Positions 18,955 to 28,316 of a stretch of DNA of 48,491 bases are shown piece after piece. The stretch's first letter is position 1; each line of letters starts with the position of its first letter. The notes below the pieces were generated by a model. That model worked only from the letters and a program-made list of their open reading frames with translations, made no database searches and had not been told where the DNA came from. The translations under genes were made by a program, and so were the position numbers. The stretch is from an uncultured Verrucomicrobia subdivision 3 bacterium (GTDB lineage: Bacteria; Verrucomicrobiota; Verrucomicrobiia; Limisphaerales; UBA11358): positions 1-48,491 of the forward strand of contig CAISVF010000131.1 in assembly GCA_903888765.1 (NCBI GenBank). The letters are read 5' to 3'.

Positions 18955-20400
18955 ATGCCACCGGCATCGCCCATCCAAACTTCGGTCGCCATTCCTCTTT
19001 GCGTGGATTTGGACGGAACGCTTATCCGGACCGATATGCTATGGGAATCCCTGGTGCGGCTGCTTAAAAAAAAACCGCTCGCCATCTTTGCCGTGCTGCG
19101 GTGGTTGATGCGAGGTCGCGCCCACCTGAAACAACAGCTGGCCCGGCGCGTAACCGTGGACGCGACAATTTTACCGTATCACGAACCTTTGCTGGCATGG
19201 CTCCGCGAACAAAAAAAAGCCGGACGTAAGCTCGTTTTGGCAACCGCCTCTGACCTGAGGATGGCCCAGCCGGTGGCTGATCATGTAGGACTATTCGACG
19301 AGGTGCTGGCTAGTGACGGCCAAATCAATTTGCGGCAGGCCAGCAAGCGGCGGGCCTTGGAAGCCAAATTCGGCGAACGTGGCTTTGACTACGCCGGCAA
19401 TTCTAACGACGATCTCGGGGTGTGGAGCGGAGCTCATGCAGCCATAGTGGTTAACGCCAGCCGATCGCTTGCCGTCCGCGCGGAAAAACTCACGCTGGTG
19501 ACGGTCACCTTTTTGCGGGAGGAGTCAAAATTGTGGGCGATTTTCCGCAGTCTGCGACCGCATCAATGGGTGAAAAACCTGATCATCTTCGTTCCCTTAC
19601 TTGCCGGGCACAAGCTTGGAGAACTAGCTTTACTGGGGAGGGCAGGATTGGCTTGTCTCGCGTTTTGTTTTTGCGCCTCGGCTATTTATATTGCCAACGA
19701 CCTGATGGATTTGGATGCCGACCGACGGCACGCCAGCAAGTGCCTGCGCCCATTTGCCAGCGGGGAACTTACTATTTCTACCGGACTCTTGCTGGCGTCC
19801 CTGCTGCTGGCAGTTGGTCTATTATTTTCGGCCGCCTTGTCTAATGAGTTTCTGGGAATCACGACTTGCTATTTGCTGTTGGCGACTATTTATTCCTGGT
19901 GGTTGAAGCGAGTGATCTGGCTGGATGTCGTCTTGCTCGCAGGGCTCTATACCGTGCGCCTTATCGCCGGCGGCGTGGCCACGGGCGTGGTTGATTCCTT
20001 CTGGCTTTTGTTATTTTCGATGTTTCTTTTTTTGAGCCTGGCGCTAGTCAAACGGTACGTCGAATTGGACGACACAAAAATTGCCATTGTGGGGGCCAAT
20101 GGCCGGGGCTATGGTCAGCGCGACCTTAAACTCATCCAGAAACTTGGTACAATTTGCGGTGCGCTTGCAGCACTCGTGCTGGTGCTCTACGTCAATAGCC
20201 ACGCCGTGGTCATCCTATATGCCCATCCTGCCCGGTTACTGGTGCTGGGCCCGCTCCTGTTGTTCTGGATCAGCCGCGTATGGTTTCTGGCCAGGCGTGG
20301 GAAAGTGCATGACGATCCAGTGGTGTTTGCTCTTAAAGATACGGTGAGTTACCTGATCGGCGGAGTGATGCTATTCATGCTTTGGCTGGCTACCGATTGA
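18955..20400 (+). CDS. HAD-domain / UbiA-family prenyltransferase fusion (decaprenyl-phosphate phosphoribosyltransferase-like)
   Basis: N-terminal HAD motif LCVDLDGTLIRTDMLWESL and GNSNDDLGVW; C-terminal UbiA LRPHQWVKNLIIFVPLLAGH and NDLMDLDADRRH; the ORF opens at 18772 but ATG 18955 fits the domain start. Confidence 0.88.
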   Translation: MPPASPIQTSVAIPLCVDLDGTLIRTDMLWESLVRLLKKKPLAIFAVLRWLMRGRAHLKQQLARRVTVDATILPYHEPLLAWLREQKKAGRKLVLATASDLRMAQPVADHVGLFDEVLASDGQINLRQASKRRALEAKFGERGFDYAGNSNDDLGVWSGAHAAIVVNASRSLAVRAEKLTLVTVTFLREESKLWAIFRSLRPHQWVKNLIIFVPLLAGHKLGELALLGRAGLACLAFCFCASAIYIANDLMDLDADRRHASKCLRPFASGELTISTGLLLASLLLAVGLLFSAALSNEFLGITTCYLLLATIYSWWLKRVIWLDVVLLAGLYTVRLIAGGVATGVVDSFWLLLFSMFLFLSLALVKRYVELDDTKIAIVGANGRGYGQRDLKLIQKLGTICGALAALVLVLYVNSHAVVILYAHPARLLVLGPLLLFWISRVWFLARRGKVHDDPVVFALKDTVSYLIGGVMLFMLWLATD

Positions 20401-20403
20401 CGA

Positions 20404-22098
20404 ATGCCATTACCAAGCGCAGTGAAAATAAAACCTGAATTTGATTTCCGCCGCGGCCGTTATCCACTCGCCATCGCCACTGGCGTCCTGTTGGCATTGG
20501 CGTTTCCAAATTTCAATGTTGCCGGCCTGGCTTGGGTCGCTCCTGCCCTCATGTTGTTCGCTGCGCGCGAGCAATCCGGCGGGGATGCCTTTCGGACGGG
20601 CTACCTCAGCGGTCTCGCCTTCTGGCTGACCACGCTCGTCTGGCTGCTGCGGATACCCGTGACCGGTTTTCCGATACTTGGCTGGATTGCTTTGGCAGCG
20701 TATCTAGCGCTTTATTCGGGAGCCTGGGTCTGGTTGATTTCCCGACCGGAACGAATCAGCATACATCGGGAAAATTGGTATTCGCGCACAATGTGGGCAC
20801 TAGGCGGTGCGGCGGCGTGGGTTGCGCTGGAAATCATAAGATCGCGACTTTTCGGCGGTTTTCCCTGGAACCTGATTGGTAGTTCGCAATTCAAGTTGGT
20901 GCCACTGATTCAAATATCTGCGTTGACTGGCGTTTATGGAGTTTCCTTTCTCATCGTTTGGTTTTCCCTCGCCCTGCTTTCCGCCGGGGAAATGGTGTTT
21001 CGGCACCCGACCAAAAAGCATGTGTGGCAGGCTGAAATAGCGCTGCCGCTGGTAGCCACCATGGGATGCTTTATAGGCGGCTTTTTTCAATTACAAGGCG
21101 ATGCCCCTGTCCAAAAGGTTCTGCGCATCTGCCTGATTCAGCCGAGTGTGCCGCAATCGCTCATCTGGAGCGCCGCCGCCGACCAAAAACGGTTTGGCGC
21201 GTTGCTAGACCTTTCGCAGCGGTCGCTAACCAGCGAAACGGATTTACTTGTCTGGCCGGAATCCGCAGTGCCCGCCTTGGACCAGAGTACTTATGAGCGC
21301 ATTGTGCGGTTCGCTCAATCTAATCATATTTGGATGATATTCAACGGTGACGACGTGGAAATGCATCCCGACCAGACGAATTATTTCAATGCTGCATTGC
21401 TCATGAATCCTGAGGGCCGCATAGAAAATATCTACCACAAACGTCAGCTGGTAATTTTTGGCGAATATGTGCCACTTGCTCGCTGGTTGCCGTTTCTGAA
21501 ATGGTTCACCCCGATCGAAGGCGGATGGACGGCTGGCGATCTTCCCGGGCAATTTGCAATTACCCGGACGGGTCAAGAACGCCGTGAGCCTGTCATTGAA
21601 TTCTCCAGGAATACCCCCGGAAACTTACAGCGTCGCGAAGTGAGGATTTCTCCGCTGATTTGTTTTGAAGATGTATTCCCCGGCACCGCTCGCCAGACCA
21701 GCAACAATACCGATTTCTTGGTGAACCTCACCAACGACGGCTGGTTTGGCGATGGCGCCGCCCAATGGCAACACGCTGCCAACGCGGTTTTTCGCGCGGT
21801 CGAGAACGGTATGGCGCTCATCCGCTGTGCCAACAACGGAGTGACGTGCTGGATTGACAGCTACGGACGGCTGCGAGAAATATTCGCAGATGCCAATGGC
21901 AATGTGCATGGAACCGGCACGCTAACCATGGACCTCACGCTGCCAGCCGCAGAACACCAGCAAGAATCGACCTTTTATCACCGCTATGGCGATTGGTTCG
22001 CGTGGAGCTGTTGCGCCATCACGTTGGGTCAACTGATCCGGTATCGGTTCGGAAGAAAGACAAAGCCAGGGAAAACTCCTGAAATTTTCGCAAATTAA
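20404..22098 (+). CDS. lnt: Apolipoprotein N-acyltransferase
   Basis: Hydrophobic N-terminus then a nitrilase-like domain: LLVWPESAVPA, YHKRQLVIFGEYVPL, ISPLICFEDVFPG, FLVNLTNDGWFGDGAAQWQHAANAVFRAVENGMALIRCANNG. Confidence 0.95.
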   Translation: MPLPSAVKIKPEFDFRRGRYPLAIATGVLLALAFPNFNVAGLAWVAPALMLFAAREQSGGDAFRTGYLSGLAFWLTTLVWLLRIPVTGFPILGWIALAAYLALYSGAWVWLISRPERISIHRENWYSRTMWALGGAAAWVALEIIRSRLFGGFPWNLIGSSQFKLVPLIQISALTGVYGVSFLIVWFSLALLSAGEMVFRHPTKKHVWQAEIALPLVATMGCFIGGFFQLQGDAPVQKVLRICLIQPSVPQSLIWSAAADQKRFGALLDLSQRSLTSETDLLVWPESAVPALDQSTYERIVRFAQSNHIWMIFNGDDVEMHPDQTNYFNAALLMNPEGRIENIYHKRQLVIFGEYVPLARWLPFLKWFTPIEGGWTAGDLPGQFAITRTGQERREPVIEFSRNTPGNLQRREVRISPLICFEDVFPGTARQTSNNTDFLVNLTNDGWFGDGAAQWQHAANAVFRAVENGMALIRCANNGVTCWIDSYGRLREIFADANGNVHGTGTLTMDLTLPAAEHQQESTFYHRYGDWFAWSCCAITLGQLIRYRFGRKTKPGKTPEIFAN

Positions 22099-22107
22099 TT
22101 CCTTAGC

Positions 22108-22698
22108 TCAGCTAAAGCTGGCCGAATTGCTTTGGAGGGCGCAAGCGATGAGTTTTTTTTCACGCTCACCAAAATTTAATTGCAACGCCTCGGTACGGGC
22201 AGCCTCGGTCATTTTAGCCCATGACTTGCGGAGCGCATTAATCATCTTATCCGGATCGCTTTTGGCTGCGAGCGGTGCAAACTGGAACTCCAAAAACACC
22301 AGGCACAGCGCATCCTCAAGTACGCAGCATTCTCGGTCGGCGGGGAAGTTTTTTTTAAGATTCAACTCCTGCACCCGACGGATGGTGTCATCGTCATAAC
22401 CCACCTCACGCAAGATCGCACCCGATTTCACGGCGTGAAATTTCTTGAGCTCGGCTCGCCATTGCAGATAGCCAGCGCGCGTCATGGGATAGTTTTCACG
22501 CGGACTCTCCCAGCGGCAGATATGCTGGCAGCGCGCCGCGAGACGTAATGGAACAGAGGCTGCCGGACAAAGTTTCACCACCCAGCTGGTAAGGCGTTCA
22601 GCGTACAGCAACTCGCGCGGTCGGCCATTTTCCAGATTCGGATCACGCGAGTTTTCTGCATCAAAACGGCGTACAGCCGCAGCAAAGATTTCGTTCAC
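22108..22698 (-). CDS. DUF4202 family protein
   Basis: FAAAVRRFDAENSRDPNLENGRPRELLYAERLTSWV...LAARCQHICRWESPRENYPMTRAGYLQWRAELKKFHA; likely GTG start at 22698 (ORF open to 22857). Confidence 0.8.
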   Translation of the reverse strand: MNEIFAAAVRRFDAENSRDPNLENGRPRELLYAERLTSWVVKLCPAASVPLRLAARCQHICRWESPRENYPMTRAGYLQWRAELKKFHAVKSGAILREVGYDDDTIRRVQELNLKKNFPADRECCVLEDALCLVFLEFQFAPLAAKSDPDKMINALRKSWAKMTEAARTEALQLNFGEREKKLIACALQSNSASFS

Positions 22699-23035
22699 GA
22701 AGGTGATTTTTCCCCGTCCCGCATAAGGTTGCAAGCCTATTGCCGTTGGCGTTGGTAGATTGTGGTTGGTGAGGCAGGAATTGCAATGAAAGTCATCCCC
22801 ATTTGTCAATTTTCCCACAAACACTGGCGAATCATTGATGGACGGAAGATTGCTCACAAATGTTTGCCACTGCCGGCAGTCAGGGGCAGCGTGGTGTCAG
22901 TGGTCATTTTGCCAAAGTAGTTATCACCAGTGGACCGGGGGATGCCAACGAAAAGCAAATCTAATGAAAAAGGCAGATGCCAAACTGCCTTCATGTCGGC
23001 AGCCTCCTGATTGGAGAAACCGCCAGGGTTTTCAA

Positions 23036-24181
23036 CTAGCGCCGCATCTTTTCCCGGAATTTCTTGGCAGACATACCGGTAGTACGTTTGAAAGCCACGC
23101 AAAAGCTGTTGATGCTTTGATAACCGGACTCATGGGCGATGGTTTCCACCTTTTGGTTTGTACCAGCGAGAAGTTTTTTTGCCCGCTCGATGCGCACGCG
23201 CTGGAGCTCCTGTCCAGGCGTGCGGTCGAGATATTCCAGAAATGCCTTGTGCAAACCTCGCTGGGACATCGCCGCCACACCAGCGAGATCCTTGATGCAA
23301 ATCGGTTCATGCCCATGGTCCCAGATGTATCGCAAACTGCGGGCAACGCCCTGATGGGTTATCGTGAGAATGTCACTGCTTTGGCGCACTACGACGCCTG
23401 CGGCAGGAATACGGATGGGATCGACCGGAGGTTTTCGGCCAGTCATCAACTGGTCCAGCAATTCCGCTCCGCGATAACCCAACACTTCGAGATTGGTGTC
23501 CACACTGGAAATCGGCGTGGGCATGACGTCGGGAGCCAGCAGGTAATTTTCGGCACCCAGAATGGCAACTTCTTCAGGGGTTTTCAGGTTCGCGCTCTGG
23601 CAGGATTCCAATAAATCCAGTGCCTGCTGATCGTTGGCAGCAAAAACAGCCAGCGGCTTAACCGCTTGCTTCATCTGGGTGGCCAGCCATTTGCGCTTGC
23701 GCTGCCACTCCTGGCGTCCGGTTGTGTAAACCGGGGATTCCAGCCAGCGCAACCAGGCACCGTTATGCCCGGACTCGGCTAGCACCTTTAGAAATCCCGA
23801 ACCGCGCTCTTCGTAGGACCAGTTGTTTGCGTCGCTGTAAAAACAAAAGTTGGTGAAACCGCGGGTCAAAAAATGTTCTGCCGCCAATCTGGCAGCATGC
23901 GCGTGATCCTCCAGCACCCGGGGGAATTTTAACTGGGGCCGACGGCAACTGAAGTCCACGGTGGGCAGTTTGGCCGAGGTGACAAATTCCGCCAGATCGT
24001 CCCCCGCGCCCAGCCAGGCCAGAATGCCGTCGCCTTCCCAGCCCCATGGTATGATTTTTTCCCGGGTATAATCGGAGTAAAGGTGCCAGCCATGCTCCTG
24101 GGCATATTTTTCAATGCCCTGATGCAACCGGTAGTCATACCAGCCGAGCGCCAGAAAGACACGCTTGGGTTTTGCAGGCAT
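23036..24181 (-). CDS. AraC-family transcriptional regulator with LacI/XylR-like sensor domain
   Basis: Sugar-binding-like N-terminus VFLALGWYDYRLHQGIEKYAQEHGW, GVVVRQSSDILTI; C-terminal AraC HTH AMSQRGLHKAFLEYLDRTPGQELQRVRIERAKKLL...ESGYQSINSFCVAFKRTTGMSAKKFR. Confidence 0.92.
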   Translation of the reverse strand: MPAKPKRVFLALGWYDYRLHQGIEKYAQEHGWHLYSDYTREKIIPWGWEGDGILAWLGAGDDLAEFVTSAKLPTVDFSCRRPQLKFPRVLEDHAHAARLAAEHFLTRGFTNFCFYSDANNWSYEERGSGFLKVLAESGHNGAWLRWLESPVYTTGRQEWQRKRKWLATQMKQAVKPLAVFAANDQQALDLLESCQSANLKTPEEVAILGAENYLLAPDVMPTPISSVDTNLEVLGYRGAELLDQLMTGRKPPVDPIRIPAAGVVVRQSSDILTITHQGVARSLRYIWDHGHEPICIKDLAGVAAMSQRGLHKAFLEYLDRTPGQELQRVRIERAKKLLAGTNQKVETIAHESGYQSINSFCVAFKRTTGMSAKKFREKMRR

Positions 24182-24229
24182 GAATAAAGGCTAAGCTTGG
24201 CTCCAAGCAAACACAAGTCCATAAAAAAA

Positions 24230-24259
24230 CCGGTGCCGTTTTTTCAATCACGGCACCGG
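24230..24259 (-). terminator. Rho-independent terminator for the ylbF-like gene
   Basis: Perfect 10-bp inverted repeat ccggtgccgt (24230-24239) / acggcaccgg (24250-24259), flanked at 24223-24229 by aaaaaaa, which reads as a U tract on the minus strand. Confidence 0.85.
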
Positions 24260-24286
24260 AATAGAGGCAAGTAGGATCAGTATATA

Positions 24287-24688
24287 TCAGTGACCGTGAC
24301 AACCGCAACCGCTGCCGCAGGAACCTTCCGACAATTCATCCGAGGTGGGTATGCGCCCCAATTCTATGGTTTTGGCGACGTTTTTCTTTACCAGCTTTTG
24401 CAGGTCATGCATTTCCTCTTGGGCGTCCAGAAAACCTGAAGCCACGGGGTTTTTGAGCAAAGCATCCCGGTCCGCTTCAAAGGAGGAAATTTCAGCGGGC
24501 TCGAGTTCCTGGCCGTTTTGCTGTTTTTCCTGAAGGGCCTGGCCTTTGCTCATCAAGCTTTCATAGGCTCCGCGGGTGGTCGCATCGGCCAGAAAGGTGT
24601 CAATACGCTGCTTGATGCCGCTGGTTTGAAGCTCTTCAATGATGGCTTCGCAAAGTTCACGTGTTTTGGTTTCTACTTTAGTGGACAT
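24287..24688 (-). CDS. YlbF/YmcA (Com_YlbF) family protein with Cys/His-rich C-terminal tail
   Basis: MSTKVETKTRELCEAIIEELQTSGIKQRIDTFLADATTRGAYESLMSKGQALQEKQQNGQELEPAEISSFEADRDALLKNPVASGFLDAQEEMHDLQKLVKKNV...GSCGSGCGCHGH; ATG at 24688. Confidence 0.8.
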   Translation of the reverse strand: MSTKVETKTRELCEAIIEELQTSGIKQRIDTFLADATTRGAYESLMSKGQALQEKQQNGQELEPAEISSFEADRDALLKNPVASGFLDAQEEMHDLQKLVKKNVAKTIELGRIPTSDELSEGSCGSGCGCHGH

Positions 24689-24850
24689 AAAAATGTTTTG
24701 GCCGCGCAATAAACCACAAACGGCAAGGAAAAGCAAATGCCAAGCGCACTCTTTTTCCTTTTTCCGGCCCGCCATCAGCAGTCCTACCAACTATTACCCA
24801 AGCTTTATCAATTGCGCAACGCGCCAAAATCCTGAAAAATCGGTGTTGCG

Positions 24851-25240
24851 ATGAATCAAAATTTATCCGTCATTGCCGCCGCCCTCGGCCTGGGAAAATA
24901 TCGGCACCATATTTTTCTCTGCACGGATGCTGATGAAGCCAAATGTTGCCCGCGCGAAACCAGCCTGGCCGCGTGGGATTTTTTAAAAAAACGGCTCAAG
25001 GAACTCAACCTGGTGGGGCCACAGCCCCTCGTCTTTCGCTCGCGTGCCAATTGCCTCCGTGTGTGCATGCTGGGCCCGATTGCCGTGGTTTATCCGGAAG
25101 CCGTCTGGTACCATAGCTGCACGCCCGAAGTGCTGGAGCAAATCATTCAAACCCATCTAATCGGCGGCCGGGTGCTTAGCCAATATGCGTTTGTCGTAAA
25201 TCCGTTGAGGGATTCTCTGCCTGCTGATCGGCAAGGTTGA
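24851..25240 (+). CDS. Thioredoxin-like [2Fe-2S] ferredoxin domain protein
   Basis: [17 protein letters not shown]...[44 protein letters not shown]; typical Cys spacing for this family. Confidence 0.85.
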   Translation: MNQNLSVIAAALGLGKYRHHIFLCTDADEAKCCPRETSLAAWDFLKKRLKELNLVGPQPLVFRSRANCLRVCMLGPIAVVYPEAVWYHSCTPEVLEQIIQTHLIGGRVLSQYAFVVNPLRDSLPADRQG

Positions 25241-25257
25241 TTTGATAATGGATCAAC

Positions 25258-25863
25258 ATGGCCCGGTTATTGGTCAAAACAGGCGGCTTGAATTTGCCCC
25301 TCCTCGAACTGCGCCTGGGAGTGAACCGGGTCGGACGCGGGGAGGAAAATGATTTTCCGATCCATCATGCCAGTGTGTCGAGGCTCCACTGCGAATTCAT
25401 TTTATCTGCCGAGGGAGTGACCCTCCATGATTGCCATTCGACTAATGGCTCATTCGTCAATGGCCAACCCGTCAATGAAAGCCGGTTGGAAGTCGGCAAC
25501 GAGGTTCGACTGGGAAAAGTGGTGCTTCTGGTGGAATCCACGGAAGCCGATATATCCATTCCCAAAATAGAACGCGAGGTGCCTGCCCCACCGCCCATAA
25601 TGCTGCCGGATGGGGCGCTTCTTTGCCCGCGCCACGACGAAAATTACGCCGCGTTCAGATGCACACATTGCCAGGAAATCATGTGCACGAGTTGTGTGCG
25701 CATGATGCGCGTCAAGGGCGGCAAACCGTTGTTTCTTTGCTGCATTTGCCACCACAAATGCGAAAGCATCGGCACTGACGATGGTAAGACCAAAAAGGGA
25801 TTCTTTGGTTTTCTGCAGGAAACTGTCCGGTCCAGATTCGGCCATCGTAAGCCGCCAACATAG
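25258..25863 (+). CDS. FHA-domain protein with C-terminal B-box-like zinc finger
   Basis: FHA: RVGRGEENDFPIHHASVSRLHCEFIL...DCHSTNGSFVNGQPV; zinc finger: CPRHDENYAAFRCTHCQEIMCTSCVRMMR...LFLCCICHHKCESI. Confidence 0.85.
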   Translation: MARLLVKTGGLNLPLLELRLGVNRVGRGEENDFPIHHASVSRLHCEFILSAEGVTLHDCHSTNGSFVNGQPVNESRLEVGNEVRLGKVVLLVESTEADISIPKIEREVPAPPPIMLPDGALLCPRHDENYAAFRCTHCQEIMCTSCVRMMRVKGGKPLFLCCICHHKCESIGTDDGKTKKGFFGFLQETVRSRFGHRKPPT

Positions 25864-25914
25864 AATATTTTCATCCAGTTGGGGGGGCGTTGTGCTGGAG
25901 GGCTAGGACTATGC

Positions 25915-26928
25915 TCAAGCCACCAGAAAATCACCCGCCAGCCGGACCAGGGCATCAATCCAGGCCGGGTGCTCGTTCATGCACGGAATCCGCGTGAATT
26001 CTTTTCCGTTGCCAGCCATAAATTCCTCGCAGCCGCGCATTCCGATTTCTTCGATGGTTTCCAGACAGTCGGCCACAAACGCCGGACAGATGACGAGCAT
26101 CTTTTTTTTGCCCTCATTGGCCAGCCGCGGCAATTCGTAATCGGTGTAGGGCTTTAGCCAGGGATCCTTGCCCAATCGGGATTGGAACGAAACGGAATAT
26201 TTTTCCCGGGGCACCCCTGCCAATTTCACAAACGCCGCAGTTGTGGCAAAACACTGAGCCCGGTAACAGGTCGCATGTGCCGGCGAGGCGCTCTCGCAAC
26301 AATTGTCCTTCACGAGGCAGTGACAGCCAGTCGGATCCGATTTGCGCAAATGTCGCTCTGGAATTCCGTGGTAGCTGAACAACAGATGATCATAATCTCG
26401 CTTAAGAAAATCCGCTGCGCTGCTCACCAAAGCCCGGATGTAATCAGGATGGTCAAAATACGGTGCCTGCACGGTTAGCTTCAATTGCGGGGCAAATTTA
26501 GCGGCAACTTCCTTCACGCGCACCACGGCGGTTTCGTAGCTCGACATGGCAAAATGTGGAAACATCGGGATCAGGAGCGTTTCTGTGGCCCCGTTTGCCG
26601 CCAGCCTTTTCACGGCGGATTCTATGGAAGGATTCTGATACCGCATGGCCAGATCCACCGGCACCGTTAGCCGGGCCTGCAACAGTTGCTGCACATGTCG
26701 GCTGGTGACCACAAGAGGCGAGCCATCCTTGGTCCAGACCTTGTCATAGGCTTCGCCTGATTCATGCGGGCGCTTGATTAGAATCATGCCCACGATCAAT
26801 CGCCGCAGCGGCCAGGCCACATCAATGACTCGCCCGTCCATCAGAAATTCGTTCAGGTATCGCCGTACATCCGGCACCGACGGAGAATCCGGCGAGCCGA
26901 GATTAACCAATAGAATTGCTTTGCTCAT
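25915..26928 (-). CDS. hemH: Ferrochelatase
   Basis: AILLVNLGSPDSPSVPDVRRYLNEFLMDGRVID, LLFSYHGIPERHLRKSDPTGCHC, CYRAQCFAT, VSFQSRLGKDPWLKPYTD, CPAFVADCLETIEEI. Confidence 0.96.
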   Translation of the reverse strand: MSKAILLVNLGSPDSPSVPDVRRYLNEFLMDGRVIDVAWPLRRLIVGMILIKRPHESGEAYDKVWTKDGSPLVVTSRHVQQLLQARLTVPVDLAMRYQNPSIESAVKRLAANGATETLLIPMFPHFAMSSYETAVVRVKEVAAKFAPQLKLTVQAPYFDHPDYIRALVSSAADFLKRDYDHLLFSYHGIPERHLRKSDPTGCHCLVKDNCCESASPAHATCYRAQCFATTAAFVKLAGVPREKYSVSFQSRLGKDPWLKPYTDYELPRLANEGKKKMLVICPAFVADCLETIEEIGMRGCEEFMAGNGKEFTRIPCMNEHPAWIDALVRLAGDFLVA

Positions 26929-28316
26929 GCTGGGATAAGTTTACCGAGCCGTTCGGCAATGTTCACGCCCGAAACGATGGAATCACCAAGCGAAACACCG
27001 TCTCGATAATGCCCGGCAAAAAAGAGATTGGGCGCGGCGCTTTCAAGGTCTTGCAGCCGCTGCCGATACCGGCCGTAGCCGACATTATATTGAGGGATGG
27101 CCTGTGGCCAGGACTTGGTATGCGTAAACACCGGGTTCGATTTAACACCTAAAAGCACCCGCAAATCCGCCAGCGTCGCTGCAACCAATTTATCGGGTGG
27201 CAGCAGACCAAGTTCAGGATAGCGCGCACCACCGATATAACTGGTTAGCGTGATATGATCTGCCGGTGCCCGGCCGGGAAACAGCGCCGAAGAAAATATG
27301 GTGCCCAGAATTTTGAACCCTTCAATTTTGGGGATCAGCATCCCGAAGCCGCAACTTGGATGCGCCACCGCTTCACGGCGAAAACCGAGGACCACCGCCG
27401 CGACCGGCGGATAGCTGATTTCCGCAAACTCGGAGAGATCCAATTTAGTAACAGCGCCTTCAGCCGCCGTGAGCCGGGAACCTTCCAGTTCCAGCTTCGC
27501 CAATTGATGCGCTGTGCCGCAATAAATCACTTTATTAAAATCAGCTGCCCCGCCAGGCGTCGCCACGCGCCAGCCACTGCCGGTTTGCGAGAGCTTGGAG
27601 ACCGGCGAATTCAATTTCAAGGCATCCCCGAGCTGAGCCGCCAGCGTATCCGGCAGTACCTGCAAGCCCTCATCGAAAGAAAACTTAGCCGCCCGATCTT
27701 TCGCCACCTCGCCCGATTTCTTTCGGGCACGCGCGCCGAAAATCTGGCCCTTGATCATGGAGCCGTAATTATCTTCCAGTGCCTTAAGCTTGGGGAAGGC
27801 GTGTGGCAGCGACAATTGGTATGGATCGCCCGCATAAATGCCGGCCACCAGCGCATCAATCGCGTGGTCGAGAAACTCCTGATTAAATCGGCGGACGACG
27901 AATTGCCCGATACTTTCTTCCACCCCGTCCCGGCGCGGCCGGATGAAGGGCTCGCGCAGCACCGCCAGCTTGGCCTTGGTGGTGAACAGTGGGGTCGTGA
28001 GAAAACTGAGCGGCGAACCGGGCATTTCGATCGGTCGTCCGTACCGCACCACAAAGCGGGCTTCGGCCCGTGGATCTGTGGTCAACTTGCGAGATTCCAA
28101 TCCTGCATCGCGGATCAGCTGCGCGATTTTAGGTGATGTTTCTAGAATTGTATTGGGCCCAAATTCTGCGAGGAACCCATCTTTGCGCAGCGTTTGGATC
28201 ACCCCGCCTGGACGGTGACTGCCCTCATAAACCGTAACCGCCAGCCCTGCGCGTTTTAGATAAAACGCAGCGGTCAACCCGGTGATGCCGGCTCCGATAA
28301 TGGCGATTGATTTCAT
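26925..28316 (-). CDS. Protoporphyrinogen/coproporphyrinogen oxidase, HemY type
   Basis: FAD-binding MKSIAIIGAGITGLTAAFYLKRAGLAVTVYEGSHRPGG; C-terminus NLFFAGHYRDGVSLGDSIVSGVNIAERL; ATGA overlap with hemH. Confidence 0.94.
   Translation of the reverse strand: MKSIAIIGAGITGLTAAFYLKRAGLAVTVYEGSHRPGGVIQTLRKDGFLAEFGPNTILETSPKIAQLIRDAGLESRKLTTDPRAEARFVVRYGRPIEMPGSPLSFLTTPLFTTKAKLAVLREPFIRPRRDGVEESIGQFVVRRFNQEFLDHAIDALVAGIYAGDPYQLSLPHAFPKLKALEDNYGSMIKGQIFGARARKKSGEVAKDRAAKFSFDEGLQVLPDTLAAQLGDALKLNSPVSKLSQTGSGWRVATPGGAADFNKVIYCGTAHQLAKLELEGSRLTAAEGAVTKLDLSEFAEISYPPVAAVVLGFRREAVAHPSCGFGMLIPKIEGFKILGTIFSSALFPGRAPADHITLTSYIGGARYPELGLLPPDKLVAATLADLRVLLGVKSNPVFTHTKSWPQAIPQYNVGYGRYRQRLQDLESAAPNLFFAGHYRDGVSLGDSIVSGVNIAERLGKLIPA

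Noticed and set aside
22835-23614. 259-aa plus-strand ORF
   Set aside because: Overlaps the AraC/XylR-like regulator antisense; the minus-strand HTH is convincing.
26310-26380. Novel Cys-rich insertion in ferrochelatase
   Set aside because: GCHC...CC...CYRAQC pattern is a recurrent feature of many bacterial ferrochelatases, so not reported as new.
27255-28136. 293-aa plus-strand ORF
   Set aside because: Antisense to the HemY-type oxidase; composition typical of a shadow frame.
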